From Imbricaverruca yamaguchii (lineage: Eukaryota > Arthropoda > Thecostraca > Neoverrucidae): a stretch of DNA of 64,000 nucleotides. This document shows, in pieces, positions 45,941 through 57,731 of the stretch. The stretch spans positions 2,072,501-2,136,500 of the forward strand of contig JAOTOL010001639.1 in assembly GCA_034440575.1 (NCBI GenBank), written 5' to 3'. The translations under genes and the position numbers were made by a program. The notes under the pieces are model-generated. The model did no database searches. It was not told where the DNA came from and saw only the letters and a list, made by a program, of their open reading frames with translations. The stretch's first letter is position 1; each line of letters starts with the position of its first letter.

Positions 45941-46946
45941 CGGCTCTGATCCTCTCCGGCGCGGCTCTGACCCTCTCTGGGGCGCGGCTCTGACCCTCTG
46001 GCGCGCGGCTCTGATCCTCTCCGGCGCGGCTCTGACCCTCTCTGGGGGGCGGCTCTGACCCTCTGGCGCGCGGCTCTGACCCTCTGGCGCGCGGCTCTGA
46101 CCTTCTCCGGTGTGCGATTCTGGCCCTCTCCGGCGCGCGGCTCTGACCCTCTCCGCAGCGCGGCTCTGACCCTCTCCGACGCCGGCTCTGACCCTCTCTG
46201 GGGTGCGACTCTGACCCTCCTGGCGCGCGGCTCTGACCCCCTCCACCCTCTCTGGCACGAGACTCTGACCCTCTCAGGCGCGCGGCTCTGACCTTCTCCG
46301 GTGTGCGATTCTGGCCCTCTCTGGTGCGCGGCTTTGACTCTCTCTAACGCGCGGCTCTGACCCTCTCCGGTGTACGGTTCTGACCCCTCTGGCGCGCTGC
46401 TCTGACCCTCTCCGGTGTGCGGCTCTGACCCTCTCTGGCGCGCTGCTCTGACCCTCTCCAGTGTGCGGCTCTGACCCTCTCTGGCGCGCTGCTCTGACCC
46501 TCTCCAGTGTACGGCTCTGACCCCCTCTGGCGCGCGGCTCTGACCCTCTCCGGTGTGCGGCTCTGACCCTCTCTGGCGCGCTGCTCTGACCCTCTCCAGT
46601 GTCCGGCTCTGACCCTCTCTGGCGCGCTGCTCTGACCCTCTCCGGTGTACGGCTCTGACCCCCTCTGGCGCGCTGCTCTGACCCTCTCCAGTGTGCGGCT
46701 CTGACCCTCTCTGGCGCGCTGCTCTGACCCTCTCCAGTGTGTGGCTCTGACCCTCTCTGGCGCGCGGCTCTGATCCTCTCCGGCGCTGCTCTGACCCTCT
46801 CTGGCGCGCTGCTCTGACCCTCTCCAGTGTGCGGCTCTGACCCTCTCTGGCGCGCTGCTCTGACCCTCTCCAGTGCGTGGCTCTGACCCTCTCTGGCGCG
46901 CTGCTCTGACCCTCTCCAGTGTGTGGCTCTGACCCTCTCTGGCGCC
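45941..46946. repeat. 23 bp minisatellite with dimeric higher-order unit
   Basis: About 43 units surround CGGCTCTGACCCTCTC. From about 46380 onward two types alternate regularly, CTGGCGCGCTGCTCTGACC and CCAGTGTGCGGCTCTGACC, making a 46-47 bp dimer. The left part (45941-46370) has more indels and mixed types. Minus frames (Arg/Gln/Ser/Glu-rich, up to 397 codons at 45862-47055) are artefacts. Confidence 0.95.
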
Positions 46947-47386
46947 GGCTGGCCGCGCCACGAACAATGCCTGATCGAGCTGCAACAGGATGCACGAGGC
47001 CATCCAGCGCTGACGCAGACATTCCGCCGCGGCCGACCAGATGTACTGGATGCACTAGAAGACCAGATGTACTGAAGTGTACCAGATGGACTGAGGATTA
47101 CGAAAGGCCGGCGACGAGCGGGATCATGGCATGCCCAGAACAAACAGGATTACGGCATGCCGAGGACAAACGGGATCACGACACGCAAGTGGGCGGGTGA
47201 TCGGCAGGCCATTCTGCCTACATCCAAGAATGTCAAATATCTGAAACTAGAGCATGCCATTAAATGCTAAGCGCTGAAGTTAAAGTTCAACGTTTGCGAT
47301 ATGCTTCAGAAACATAAACCAATTCCACAAACCCAATGCCGAGGGGCTGAGCGCAGTTCAGAGCGGACCGGTCTGTCGGTGAGCAC
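46947..47386. other. GC-rich spacer with short direct repeats
   Basis: Small tandem motifs occur, such as ACCAGATGTACTG (three near-copies, about 47036-47090) and GGCATGCC plus ACAAACGGGAT (about 47105-47180). No gene is recognised. Confidence 0.45.
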
Positions 47387-50300
47387 TGCGGCGTCGCCTG
47401 TTGTTGGGTACTGCAGCGTCGTCTGTTGGTGGGTACTGCAGCGTCACCTGTTGGTGGGTACTGCAGCGTCGTCTGTTGGTGGGCACTGCAGCGTCGCCTG
47501 TTGGTGGGTACTGCAGCGTCGTCTGTTGATGGGTATTGCAGCGTCACCTGTTGGTGGGTACTGCAGCGTCACCTGTTGGTGGGTACTGCAGCGCCACCTG
47601 TTGGCGGGTTCTGCAGCGTCACCTGTTGGTGGGTGCTGCAGCGTCGCCTGTTGGTGGGTACTGCAGCGTTGCCTGTTGGTGGGTACTGCAGCGTCGCTTG
47701 TTGGTGGGTACTGCAGCGTCACCTGTTGGTGGGTACTGTAGCGTCGCCTGTTGGTGGGTACTGTAGCGTCGCCTGTTGGTGGTCACTGTGGCGTCGCCTG
47801 TTGGTGGGTACTGCAGCGTCACCTGTTGGTGGATACTGCAGTGTCACCTGTTGGTGGGTACTGTAGCGTCTCCTGTTGGTGGGTACTGCAGCGTCACCTG
47901 TTGGTGGGCACTGCAGCGTCGCCTGTTGGTGGGTACTGCAGCGTCTCCTGTTGGTGGGTACTGCAGCGTCCCCTGTTGATGGGTATTGCAGCGTCACCTG
48001 TTGGTGGGTACTGCAGCGTCACCTGTTGGTGGGTACTGCAGCGTCACCTGTTGGTAGGTACTGCAGCGTCACTTGTTGGTGGGTACTGCAACGTCACCTG
48101 TTGGTGGGTACTGCAGCGTCACCTGTTGGTGGGTACTGCAGCGTCACTTGTTGGTGGGTACTGCAACGTCACCTGTTGGTGGGTACTGCAGCGCCACCTG
48201 TTGGTGGGTACTGCAGTGTCACCTGTTGGTGGGTATTGCAGCGTCGCCTGTTGGCAGGCACTGCAGCGTCGCCTGTTTGTGCGTACTGCAGCGTTGCCTG
48301 TTGGTGAGCACTGCAGCGTCTCCTGTTGGTGGGTACTGCAGCGTCGCCTGCTGGTGGTCACTGTGGCGTCTCCTGTTGGTGGGTACTGCAGCGTCACCTG
48401 TTAGTGGGCACTGCAGCGTCGCCTGTTCGTGGGCACTGTGGCGTCTCCTGTTGGTGGGCACTGTGGCGTCTCCTGTTGGTGGGCACTGTAGTGTTGCCTG
48501 TTGGTGGGTATTGTGGCATCGCCTATTGGTGGGTACTGCAGCGTCACCTGTTGGTGGGTACTGCAGCGTCTCCTGTTGGTGGGTACTGCAGCGTCGCCTG
48601 TTGGTGGGTACTGCAGCGTCACCTGTTGGTGGGCACTGCAGCGTCGCTTGTTGGTGGGCACTGCAGCGTCGCCTGTTGTTGGGAACTGCAGCGTCACCTG
48701 TTGGTGGGTACTGCAGCGTCACCTGTTAGTGGGTACTGCAGCGTCACCTGTTGATGGGTACTGCAGCGTCACCTGTTGGTGGGTACTGTAGCGTCGCCTG
48801 TTGGTGGGTACTGTAGCGTCGCCTGTTGGTGGTCACTGTGGCGTCGCCTGTTGGTGGGTACTGCAGCGTCACCTGTTGGTGGATACTGCAGTGTCACCTG
48901 TTGGTGGGTACTGTAGCGTCTCCTGTTGGTGGGTACTGCAGCGTCACCTGTTGGTGGGCACTGCAGCGTCGCCTGTTGGTGGGTACTGCAGCGTCTCCTG
49001 TTGGTGGGTACTGCAGCGTCCCCTGTTGATGGGTATTGCAGCGTCACCTGTTGGTGGGTACTGCAGCGTTACCTGTTGGTGGGTACTGCAGCGTCACCTG
49101 TTGGTAGGTACTGCAGCGTCACTTGTTGGTGGGTACTGCAACGTCACCTGTTGGTGGGTACTGCAGCGTCACCTGTTGGTGGGTACTGCAGCGTCACTTG
49201 TTGGTGGGTACTGCAACGTCACCTGTTGGTGGGTACTGCAGCGCCACCTGTTGGTGGGTACTGCAGTGTCACCTGTTGGTGGGTATTGCAGCGTCGCCTG
49301 TTGGTAGGCACTGCAGCGTCGCCTGTTTGTGCGTACTGCAGCGTTGCCTGTTGGTGAGCACTGCAGCGTCTCCTGTTGGTGGGTACTGCAGCGTCGCCTG
49401 CTGGTGGTCACTGTGGCGTCTCCTGTTGGTGGGTACTGCAGCGTCACCTGTTGGTGGGTACTGCAGCGTCGCCTGTTGGTGGGTACTGTGGCGTCTCCTG
49501 TTGGTGGGCACTGTGGCGTCTCCTGTTGGTGGGTACTGTAGTGTTGCCTGTTGGTGGGTATTGTGGCATCGCCTATTGGTGGGTACTGCAGCGTCACCTG
49601 TTGGTGGGTACTGCAGCGTCTCCTGTTGGTGGGTACTGCAGCGTCGCCTGTTGGTGGGTACTGCAGCGTCACCTGTTGGTGGGCACTGCAGCGTCGCTTG
49701 TTGGTGGGCACTGCAGCGTCGCCTGTTGTTGGGAACTGCAGCGTCGCCTGTTGGTGGGTACTGCAGCGTCACCTGTTAGTGGGTACTGCAGCGTCACCTG
49801 TTGATGGGTACTGCAGCGTCTCCTGTTGGTGGGCACTGCAGCGTCACCTGTTGGTGGGTACTGCAGCGTCACCTGTTGGTGGGTACTGTAGCGTCTCCTG
49901 TTGTTGTATACTGCAGCGTCACCTGTTGGTGTGTACTGCAGCATCGCCTGTTGGTGGGTACTGTGGCATCGCCTGTTGGTGGGTACTGTGGCATCGCCTG
50001 TTGGTGGGTACTGCAGTGTCGCCTGTTGGTGGGTACTGCAGTGTCGCCTGTTGGTGGGTACTGCAGCGTCACCTGTTAGTGGGTACTGCAGCGTCATCTG
50101 TTGATGGGTACTGCAGCGTCACCTGTTGGTGGGCACTGCAGCGTCACCTGTTGGTGGGTACTGCAGCGTCACCTGTTGGTGGGTACTGCAGCGTCTCCTG
50201 TTGGTGGGCACTGCAGCGTCACCTGTTGGTGGGTACTGCAGCGTCACCTGTTGGTGGGTACTGTAGCGTCTCCTGTTGTTGTATACTGCAGCGTCACCTG

Positions 50301-51226
50301 TTGGTGTGTACTGCAGCGTCGCCTGTTGGTGGGTACTGTGGCATCGCCTGTTGGTGGGTACTGCAGTGTCGCCTGTTGGTGGGTACTGCAGCGTCTCCTG
50401 TTGGTGGGCACTGCAGCGTCACCTGTTGGTGGGTACTGCAGCGTCACCTGTTGGTGGGTACTGTAGCGTCTCCTGTTGTTGTATACTGCAGCGTCACCTG
50501 TTGGTGTGTACTGCAGCGTCGCCTGTTGGTGGGTACTGTGGGATCGCCTGTTGGTGGGTACTGCAGTGTCGCCTGTTGGTGCGTACTGTAGTGTCGCCTG
50601 TTGGTGGGCACTGCAGCGTCACCTGTTGATGGGTACTGCAGCGTCACCTGTTGGTGGGTACTGCAGCGTCTCCTGTTGGTGGGCACTGCAGCGTCACCTG
50701 TTGGTGGGTACTGCAGCGTCACCTGTTGATGTGTACTGTAGGGTCTCCTGTTGTTGTATACTGCAGCGTCACCTGTTGGTGTGTACTGCAGCGTCGCCTG
50801 TTGGTGGGTTCTGCAGCGTCACCTGTTGGTGGATACTGCAGCGTCGCCTGTTGGTGGACTGTGGCGTCGCCTGTGTGGGTCTGCAGCGTCACCTGTTGGT
50901 GTACTGCAGCGTGCCTGTTGGTGGGTACTGTGGATGCCTGTTGGTGGGTACTGCAGCGTCGCCTGTTGGTGGGTACTGTGAGCGTCGCCTGTTGGTGGGT
51001 ACTGTAGTGTCCTGTTGTGGTGGACTGCAGCGTCGCCTGTTGGTGGGTACTGCAGCGTCGCCTGTTGATGGGTTCTGCAGCGTCGCCTGTTGGTGGGTAC
51101 TGTAGCGTCGCCTGTTGGTGGGTACTGTGGCATCGCCTGTTGGTGGGTACTGCAGCGTCGCCTGTTGATGGGTACTGCAGCGTCACCTGTTGGTGGGTAC
51201 TGCAGCGTCGCCTGTTGATGGGCACT
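47387..51226. repeat. 25 bp minisatellite, ~153 copies, with a 1,050 bp internal duplication
   Basis: The unit is GTGGGTACTGCAGCGTCACC plus TGTTG, with a PstI-type CTGCAG in most copies. Variants (GCC/ACC/TCC before TGTTG, GGTAC or GGCAC) form a barcode. The barcode at about 47710-48760 recurs almost exactly at about 48760-49810, an offset of 1,050 bp or 42 units. Smaller offsets of 375 and 200 bp recur around 49900-50700. The period is constant until about 50845, where several small indels cluster. Val/Gly/Cys/Trp-rich plus frames and Thr/Pro/Gln/Arg-rich minus frames are artefacts. Confidence 0.97.
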
Positions 51227-52435
51227 GGACGTTGGTCATCGATGCAAGGATTCCTTAGTGATTGGGATTGGTACGTCAGCACACAAAGAAAAGAAGTGCA
51301 GACAGAAGTGCAGAAAAAGATAAGAAGGCTGTTGCTATGGCAACCATTTTGACAGAATCATTGTGCAGATAATTGGCATAAAATGCATGACGACTGATAT
51401 CCACTTTGATGTGTTGCACCACTCTTCCGACACGCATCGTGAAATCTGACAGAAATACAAGCACTGAGAGGTGGGCTCTAGTGTGTTCATTTTGTCTTAC
51501 TGTTCACCACCGTAGTTAGAAGTGTCGTGTGTTATGTTAGCTTGTTGCCAGCCCGGGGTTGCTGTTGTTGCTGATGTTGTTCTTGTTGTACCCATGAGGC
51601 CCTTCACGATTACGCTTCAGTCATTATCCCTTAGGATCTGAAACTTAAAATACCTACATCAATAGCATTCTCTGTGATCTGTTTAGATCAAGTTGGTTTT
51701 TGAAGTGGGTAATTATTTAGCTATCAACGGATTATTATACGTGGCGATTTTACATTATTTATGCATGCGCGAAGTTCCCACATCTGCGACGTAGGCGACA
51801 TGTCATAAAAGGCTAAGATCTATAGTATATTCTATAGTACTTCATTATATAAACGATAGTGCTTACATATTTACTTCAGGTCACTTTAGGTTCGTTGAGC
51901 TTATAATCCGCAGCTGTGAGTGTCGAAATGCTTGCAAATATATGCTTGCATTAATTTGGTATCCATCTATGTGCCGGTTCAATTGCTAGCGAACGTGCAA
52001 TATTTTAAATTCACCAAATTTGTGGCCCTTGGTGTTATGCCCGGGTGTTATGCTCAGCATCCAAGGTCTCCTGGTGCTGGGGCCATCACAGATGGCGACT
52101 GCATTTGAATGGACCTCCCCAGGGGGCGGGCCTGTATGGTGCTGAAGACGACCACTTTAAGAGCCAACTTGAGATTGCACAAGTGGTACATGACCGGGCG
52201 CGTTGGCACTTGCACGACCTCAAGTTCTTCAATGGTGACGATCAGCAATGGCGTTAGAGAAACTTTGCTCCCGGAACTCTAGCATTGTGAAGGGACAAAG
52301 CTGTAGTAAAATACATTGGCACAGAGTGGCAGTAGAGGCGCTGGACGAACGAGCGCAAGATACTAGGGCTCCCGCGCTGCAGACACAGGATTCGGAGCAT
52401 ATTGCATCGACCGCAACTGGGTTCTCTTACAACGC
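51227..52435. other. AT-rich unique sequence
   Basis: No coding or RNA signal is seen. Confidence 0.4.
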
Positions 52436-53580
52436 AGCTTATGCAACCTAGCTGACCTCTAACTCGAAATGGTGTTCACTGAGTTTTATTTTATTTTACA
52501 TGCCAATCATTGAGATGGATGCTGAGATATTCCCTCCAAAATTAACTATGAGAGAAGGTGAAGCCAGAGCTACTCTATTCCCGTGCATGTGCGACGAAAG
52601 CCCGACCAGGCCCGACCCGACCCGACCCGACCCGACCCGACCCGACCCGACCCGACCCGACCCGACCCGACCCGACCCGACCCGACCCGACCCGACCCGA
52701 CCCGACCCGACCCGACCTGACCCGACCCGACCCGACCCGACCCGACCCGACCCGACCCGGCCCGAACCGACCCGACCCGACCCGACCCGGCCCGAACCGA
52801 CCCGACCCGACCCGGCTTGGTCAGATCCCTACACTTTTGATACTTCAATAGCTTGCATGATACGGCAGCCCTCTCTGACGCGTGCAATGATGCAATTGTT
52901 GCGAAAGTACGAAATTTTAGAAAGATGCAAAATATTTTTCGAGAATTTGGCACAGTGCACTCATATTGAAAATGCATGCCGAACATTTGGCAGAGGAACT
53001 CGATTTTACAAATATTTACTCAAATTATTGGATACATGAATTACAAAAGGAATGAACGGCAATCGGAATTAGCTTCTCTGTTGTCACGATCTGAATACCT
53101 TGGCGAATATGTCCCAATTACCTAAGACTTTGTTCCGTGAGCCGAATTGTCGAAGCAGCATGGGTGGCCACATTGTGTTGCGACCCACTCTGTTTCTCGG
53201 CTTCTCCGCTCAATGTATGAGTACACGAACGTTCAACGAGGCACCCTACTCCGGTCTGATACTGGTCACACATTCACCCGGCCTCAGAGCAGGTAGGTCA
53301 CATTTCATAACAGCACAACCTTGCGGCCTGCACAGGGGCTGAATCCACGTGGCTACCTGTGGATTAGTATATAACTGTGGATGGGGCCAGGTCGGGTCGG
53401 ACCAGGTCGGGCCAGGCAGATAAGCTTTCGTCGCACATGCACGATAATATTGTGGCACCTTCTCTCGTAGTGAATTTTGAAGAAAATATCTCAGCATCTG
53501 TCTCAATGATTGGCATGTAAAGTAAAATAAAACCCCGTGAACACAATTTCTAATGAGAGGTCAGCTACGTTGCATAAGCT
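52436..53580. mobile_element. Foldback-like inverted pair with ~190 bp arms and a CCCGA array
   Basis: Left arm 52436-52622 is the imperfect reverse complement of 53385-53580. Shared blocks in order include AGCTTATGCAAC, GCTGACCTCT, ACATGCCAATCATTGAGA, GATGCTGAGATATT, GAGAGAAGGTG, CGTGCATGTGCGACGAAAGC and GGCCCGACC. At its inner edge the left arm runs into the (CCCGA)n array, and the right arm into a degenerate version of the same repeat. It may be two head-on copies of one repeat with a CCCGA tail, or a single foldback element. The centre (about 52820-53380) is unique with no transposase. Confidence 0.8.
52601..52815. repeat. (CCCGA)n pentanucleotide array
   Basis: The run is nearly perfect from 52611 to 52759, with one CCTGA interruption near 52718. 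A 30 bp pattern containing CCCGGCCCGAACCGA is then repeated twice. Pro/Asp/Thr/Arg-rich frames are artefacts. Confidence 0.97.
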
Positions 53581-53937
53581 ACGGTGTATGCGTGTTCGTG
53601 ATTTCACAACCATGTCTTCAGCCATCTGTTTCCAAAGTCTTCGCTGGTTGACATTTTCAACCTTGAGCGGTGCGAGCTTTTATTTCTGGAGTTGTTCGTT
53701 TACGGAGCTCTTCTGCTCCAGGCCATCCATGCATCTCTTCTCGCCTGGGGCATCCATGGGCTTCATGCGGTCCAGACCACCTGTGGACTTCTGCTTCAGA
53801 CCATTCACGCGGTCCGGACCACCTGTGAACTTTGCTCCAGACCATTCACACCAACCTCGTCTTGCGTAGGCCGCCGATAAACTTTTTGCGATCTGCGCCA
53901 TCCACGAATCTCTTCAGGTCCAATCCGACGACCAAGT
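53581..53937. other. Unique sequence with ~50 bp degenerate repeats at 53715-53870
   Basis: Motifs CTCCAGACCATTCAC, GGTCC(A/G)GACCACCTGTG and CCATCCATG recur three to four times, a probable decaying minisatellite adjoining the 31 bp array. Confidence 0.5.
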
Positions 53938-55945
53938 CTGCCGGTCTGGACCACCGCTGTACCATGTCCAGTCGACCTGCACCGCCGCTGTACTATGTCC
54001 AGTCGACCTGCACCGCCGCTGTACCATGTCCAGTCGACCTGCACCGCCGCTGTACCATGTCCAGTCGACCTGCACCGCCGCTGTACCATGTCCAGTCCGT
54101 CTGGACCACCGCTGTACCATGTCCAGTCGACCTGCACCGCCGTTGTACTATGTCCAGTCCGTCTGGACCACCGCTGTACCATGTCCAGTCCATCTTGACC
54201 ACCGCTGTACCATGTCCAGTCGACCTGCACCGCCGCTGTACCATGTCCAGTCGACCTGCACCACCGCCGTACCATGTCCAGTCGACCTGCACCGCCGCTA
54301 TACTATGTCCAGTCCGTCTGGACCACCTACTGTCGTCGACCTGCACCGCCGCTGTACCATGTCCAGTCGACCTGCACCACCGCTGTACCATGTCCAGTCG
54401 ACCTGCACCGCCGCAGTACCATGTCCAGTCGACCTGCACCACCGCTGTACCATGTCCAGTCGACCTGCACCGCCGCTGTACTATGTCCAGTCCGTTGGAC
54501 CACCGCCGTTTTTGTCGACCTGCACCGCCGCTGTACCATGTCCAGTCCGTCTGGACCACCGCTGTACCATGTCCAGTCGACCTGCACCGCCGCTGTACCA
54601 TGTCCAGTCGACCTGCACCACCGCTGTACTATGTCCAGTCGACCTGCACCGCCGCTGTACCATATCCAGTCGACCTGCACCGCCGCTGTACCATGTCCAG
54701 TCGACCTGCACCGCCGCTGTACTATATCCAGTCGACCTGCACCGCCGCTGTACCATGTCCAGTCGGCCTGCACCGCCGCTGTACCATGTCCAGTCGACCT
54801 GCACCGCCGCTATACCATGTCCAGTCGACCTGCACCGCCGCTGTACCATGTCCAGTCCGTCTGGACCACCGCTGTACCATGTCCAGTCGACCTGCACCGC
54901 CGCTGTACCATGTCCAGTCGACCTGCACCGCCGCTGTACTATGTCCAGTCCGTCTGGACCACCGCTGTGCCATGTCCAGTCCGTCTGGACCACCGCTGTA
55001 CCATGTCCAGTCGACCTGCACCGCCGCTGTACCATGTCCAGTCGGCCTGCACCGCCGCTGTACCATGTCCAGTCGACCTGCACCGCCGCTTACCATGTCC
55101 AGTCGACCTGCACCGCCGCTGTACCATGTCCAGTCCGTCTGGACCACCGCTGTACCATGTCCAGTCGACCTGCACCGCCGCTGTACCATGTCCAGTCGAC
55201 CTGCACCGCCGCTGTACTATGTCCAGTCCGTCTGGACCACCGCTGTGCCATGTCCAGTCCGTCTGGACCACCGCTGTACCATGTCCAGTCGACCTGCACC
55301 GCCGCTGTACCATGTCCAGTCGACCTGCACCGCCGCCGTACTATGCCCAGTCCGTCTGGACCACCGCTGTGCCATGTCCAGTCCGTCTGGACCACCGCTG
55401 TACCATGTCCAGTCGACCTGCACCACCGCTGTACCATGTCCAGTCGACCTGCACCGCCGCTGTACTATGTCCAGTCCGTCTGGACCACCGCCGCTGTACC
55501 ATGTCCAGTCGACCTGCACCGCCGCTGTACCATGTCCAGTCGACCTGCACCGCCGCTGTACCATGTCCAGTCGACCTGCACCGCCGCTGTACCATGTCCA
55601 GTCCGTCTGGACCACCGCTGTACCATGTCCAGTCGACCTGCACCGCCGCTGTACCATGTCCAGTCGACCTGCACCACCGCTGTACTATGTCCAGTCGACC
55701 TGCACCGCCGCTGTACCATGTCCAGTCGACCTGCACCGCCGCTGTACCATGTCCAGTCGACCTGCACCGCCGCTATACCATGTCCAGTCGACCTGCACCG
55801 CCGCTGTACCATGTCCAGTCCGTCTGGACCACCGCTGTACCATGTCCAGTCCGTCTGGACCACCGCTGTACCATGTCCAGTCCGTCTGGACCACCGCTGT
55901 ACCACGAATGTCGACCTGGACCACCGCCGTACCATGTCCAGTTTG
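53938..55945. repeat. 31 bp minisatellite, ~65 copies, two alternating unit types
   Basis: Every unit has GTACCATGTCCAGTC. Type A continues GACCTGCACCGCCGCT and type B continues CGTCTGGACCACCGCT. Their order repeats in blocks: the rare GTGCCATG variant followed by type B occurs near 54964, 55241 and 55366, spaced by about 9 and 4 units. All plus frames are stop-free, giving apparent proteins of 647-883 codons that I reject. Confidence 0.97.
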
Positions 55946-56141
55946 CCCGGACTACTGGACCACCTGTGAGCACGGCCACGCCAGCACACAGCGCCCGTGT
56001 CTCGTGTTGCAGGCTGCACCGACTGTGCCTGCTCAGCGCTCACCACTCAGCACCGCCGACACGGATGTGCCACCCGAGTCACTCGGTGAGGGTGCGGCCA
56101 CCCAGGCCGGCCCGTGGTGGTGACGAGCTGGCCGTCCGCCC
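55946..56141. other. Spacer between two minisatellites
   Basis: GC-rich unique DNA separates the 31 bp and 11 bp arrays. No feature is recognised. Confidence 0.4.
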
Positions 56142-56866
56142 GGCACAGGCCCAGGGCAGGCCCGGGGCAGGCCCGGCACAGGCCCGGCACAGGCCCAGGG
56201 CAGGCCCGGGGCAGGCCCGGCACAGGCCCGGGGCAGGCCCGGGGGCAGGCCCGGCGCAGGCCCGGGCAGGTCCGGGGCAGGCCCGGGGCAGGCCCGGGAC
56301 AGGGCCGGGGCAGGCCCGGGGGCAGGCCCGGGAGCAGGCCCGGGGCAGGCCCGGGGCAAGCCCGGGTGCAGGTCCGGGGCAGGACCGGGGCAGGACCGGC
56401 ACAGGCCCGGCACAGGCCCGGGGCAGACCCGGCACAGGCCCGGCACAGGCCCGGGGCAGGCCCGGGGCAGGCCCGGGGCAGGCCCGGCACAGGCCCGGGG
56501 CAGGTCCGGCGCAGGTCCGGGGCAGGCCCGGCACAGGCCCGGCACAGGCCCGGCACAGGCCCGGCACAGGCCCGGCACAAGCCCGGGGCAGGCCCGGGGC
56601 AGGCCCAGGGCAGGCCCAGCACAGGCCCGGCACAGGCCCGGGTCAGGCCCGGCACAGGCCCGGCACAGGCCCGGCACAGGCCCGGCACAGGCCCGGGGCA
56701 GGCCCGACACAGGCCCGGCACAGGCCCGGGGCAGGCCCGACGCAGGCCCGGGGCAGGCCCGGCACAGGCCCGGGGCAGGACCGGGGCAGACCCGTGGGCA
56801 GGTCCGAGGCAGGGCCGGGGCAGGCCCGGGGCAGGTCCGGGGCAGGGCCGGCACAGGCCGGCCGGC
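56142..56866. repeat. 11 bp GC-rich minisatellite, ~66 copies
   Basis: The unit is CCCGG followed by CA or GG and then CAGG, with occasional 10 or 12 bp units. The CA and GG forms are interspersed irregularly. G runs are frequent on both strands. Collagen-like Gly/Pro/Ala/Arg peptides from any frame are artefacts of the repeat. Confidence 0.96.
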
Positions 56867-57406
56867 CGGTCAGGTGGCAACAGCTTCCTCGACAGAGTTG
56901 TCCTTCAACCGGCCAGCAGCTCTAAGGATAGATGGGCATGCAGAGTTGTTTTGAGATACAAGCATGCATTGGATAGCGCAATGGGTTGTGAGTAAATTTG
57001 TTATGCTTTGCATGATTTTAGCTACATGTGCAATAGCTAACAACAGATGTTACAGCATACAAAGTGCTGTTCGAGCTATATCGTCCATGGAGACATAAAA
57101 CGCCACATAATCATTCTCTGGAGGTACTCAAAAGAATTTCGCCTCATGAGAACGTACCCAATAATCTAATACCTGCCTGGTTTGTTATATTCGCAGGTCG
57201 CACGACCCAAGATCATATGCAGGTGGTAAATTCATGCCGCTATTTTACCATCAATTCCGCCCAGCAATACAGCACAAGTGTAATGTCACCAGTAGTAACC
57301 AGAATGGGCCAGCAGGAATACCAGAACATACTCAACGGTCCGCGACGTCGGATCGATTTAGTTTTCTGTCAGTACCGAACGTATTATTGATTCGAAATTA
57401 ACATTA
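56867..57406. other. Unique sequence
   Basis: A plus frame at 57064-57390 (108 codons) has mixed composition but no recognised domain. Confidence 0.35.
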
Positions 57407-57731
57407 CCCTGCAGCTGAATACTCTCAGAATTAAACCGGCGGGATGATTAAAAAAGGTTTCCTTCAATCTCTTAAAGCAGTGTCGCAGCTTAAAACACGC
57501 ATGATCTGGGACACAGTAATTGCGGAGGGCCCTCCCGCGATGGTTTGGCTGGCATGGCAGCGCACACTCCTGATTACTTTTCAACTCTCGAAGCGGAGTC
57601 AATGTCGTGAATCCCAGCTATCGCACAGACAGGACTTGGTTTCAGTCGGCACCTCGGTGGTGGAGTCAGATTAAGGGGAGCTCTCCTCGGGGGGGCTCGG
57701 TCCTCTGGTGTCTACGGATAGGCTTCTGAGA
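57407..57731 (+). mobile_element. Interspersed repeat, copy 1 (unclassified family)
   Basis: It is homologous, about 80% by eye, to the minus strand of 60237-60580. Shared blocks include CTTAAAGCAGTGTCGCAGCT-like, GGAGGGCCCTCCCGCGA, TTTGGCTGGCATGGC, TTACTTTTCAACTCTCGAAG, GACAGGACTTGGTT and GGCACCTCGGTGGTGGAG. Short inverted CTCAGAA/TTCTGAG motifs lie near the ends. No pol III boxes or coding capacity are evident. Confidence 0.8.

Noticed and set aside
47301..51282. Cys/Trp/Val-rich repeat proteins over the 25 bp array
   Set aside because: The pattern recurs in all plus frames and on the minus strand as Thr/Pro/Gln-rich frames. It is an artefact of the array.
53832..56925. Plus-strand reading frames of 647, 763 and 883 codons as a large repetitive or collagen-like protein
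   Set aside because: All three plus frames are open across the same 31 bp array, and the Gly/Pro-rich part comes from the 11 bp array. Openness is fully explained by stop-free tandem units, and no non-repeat domain is attached.
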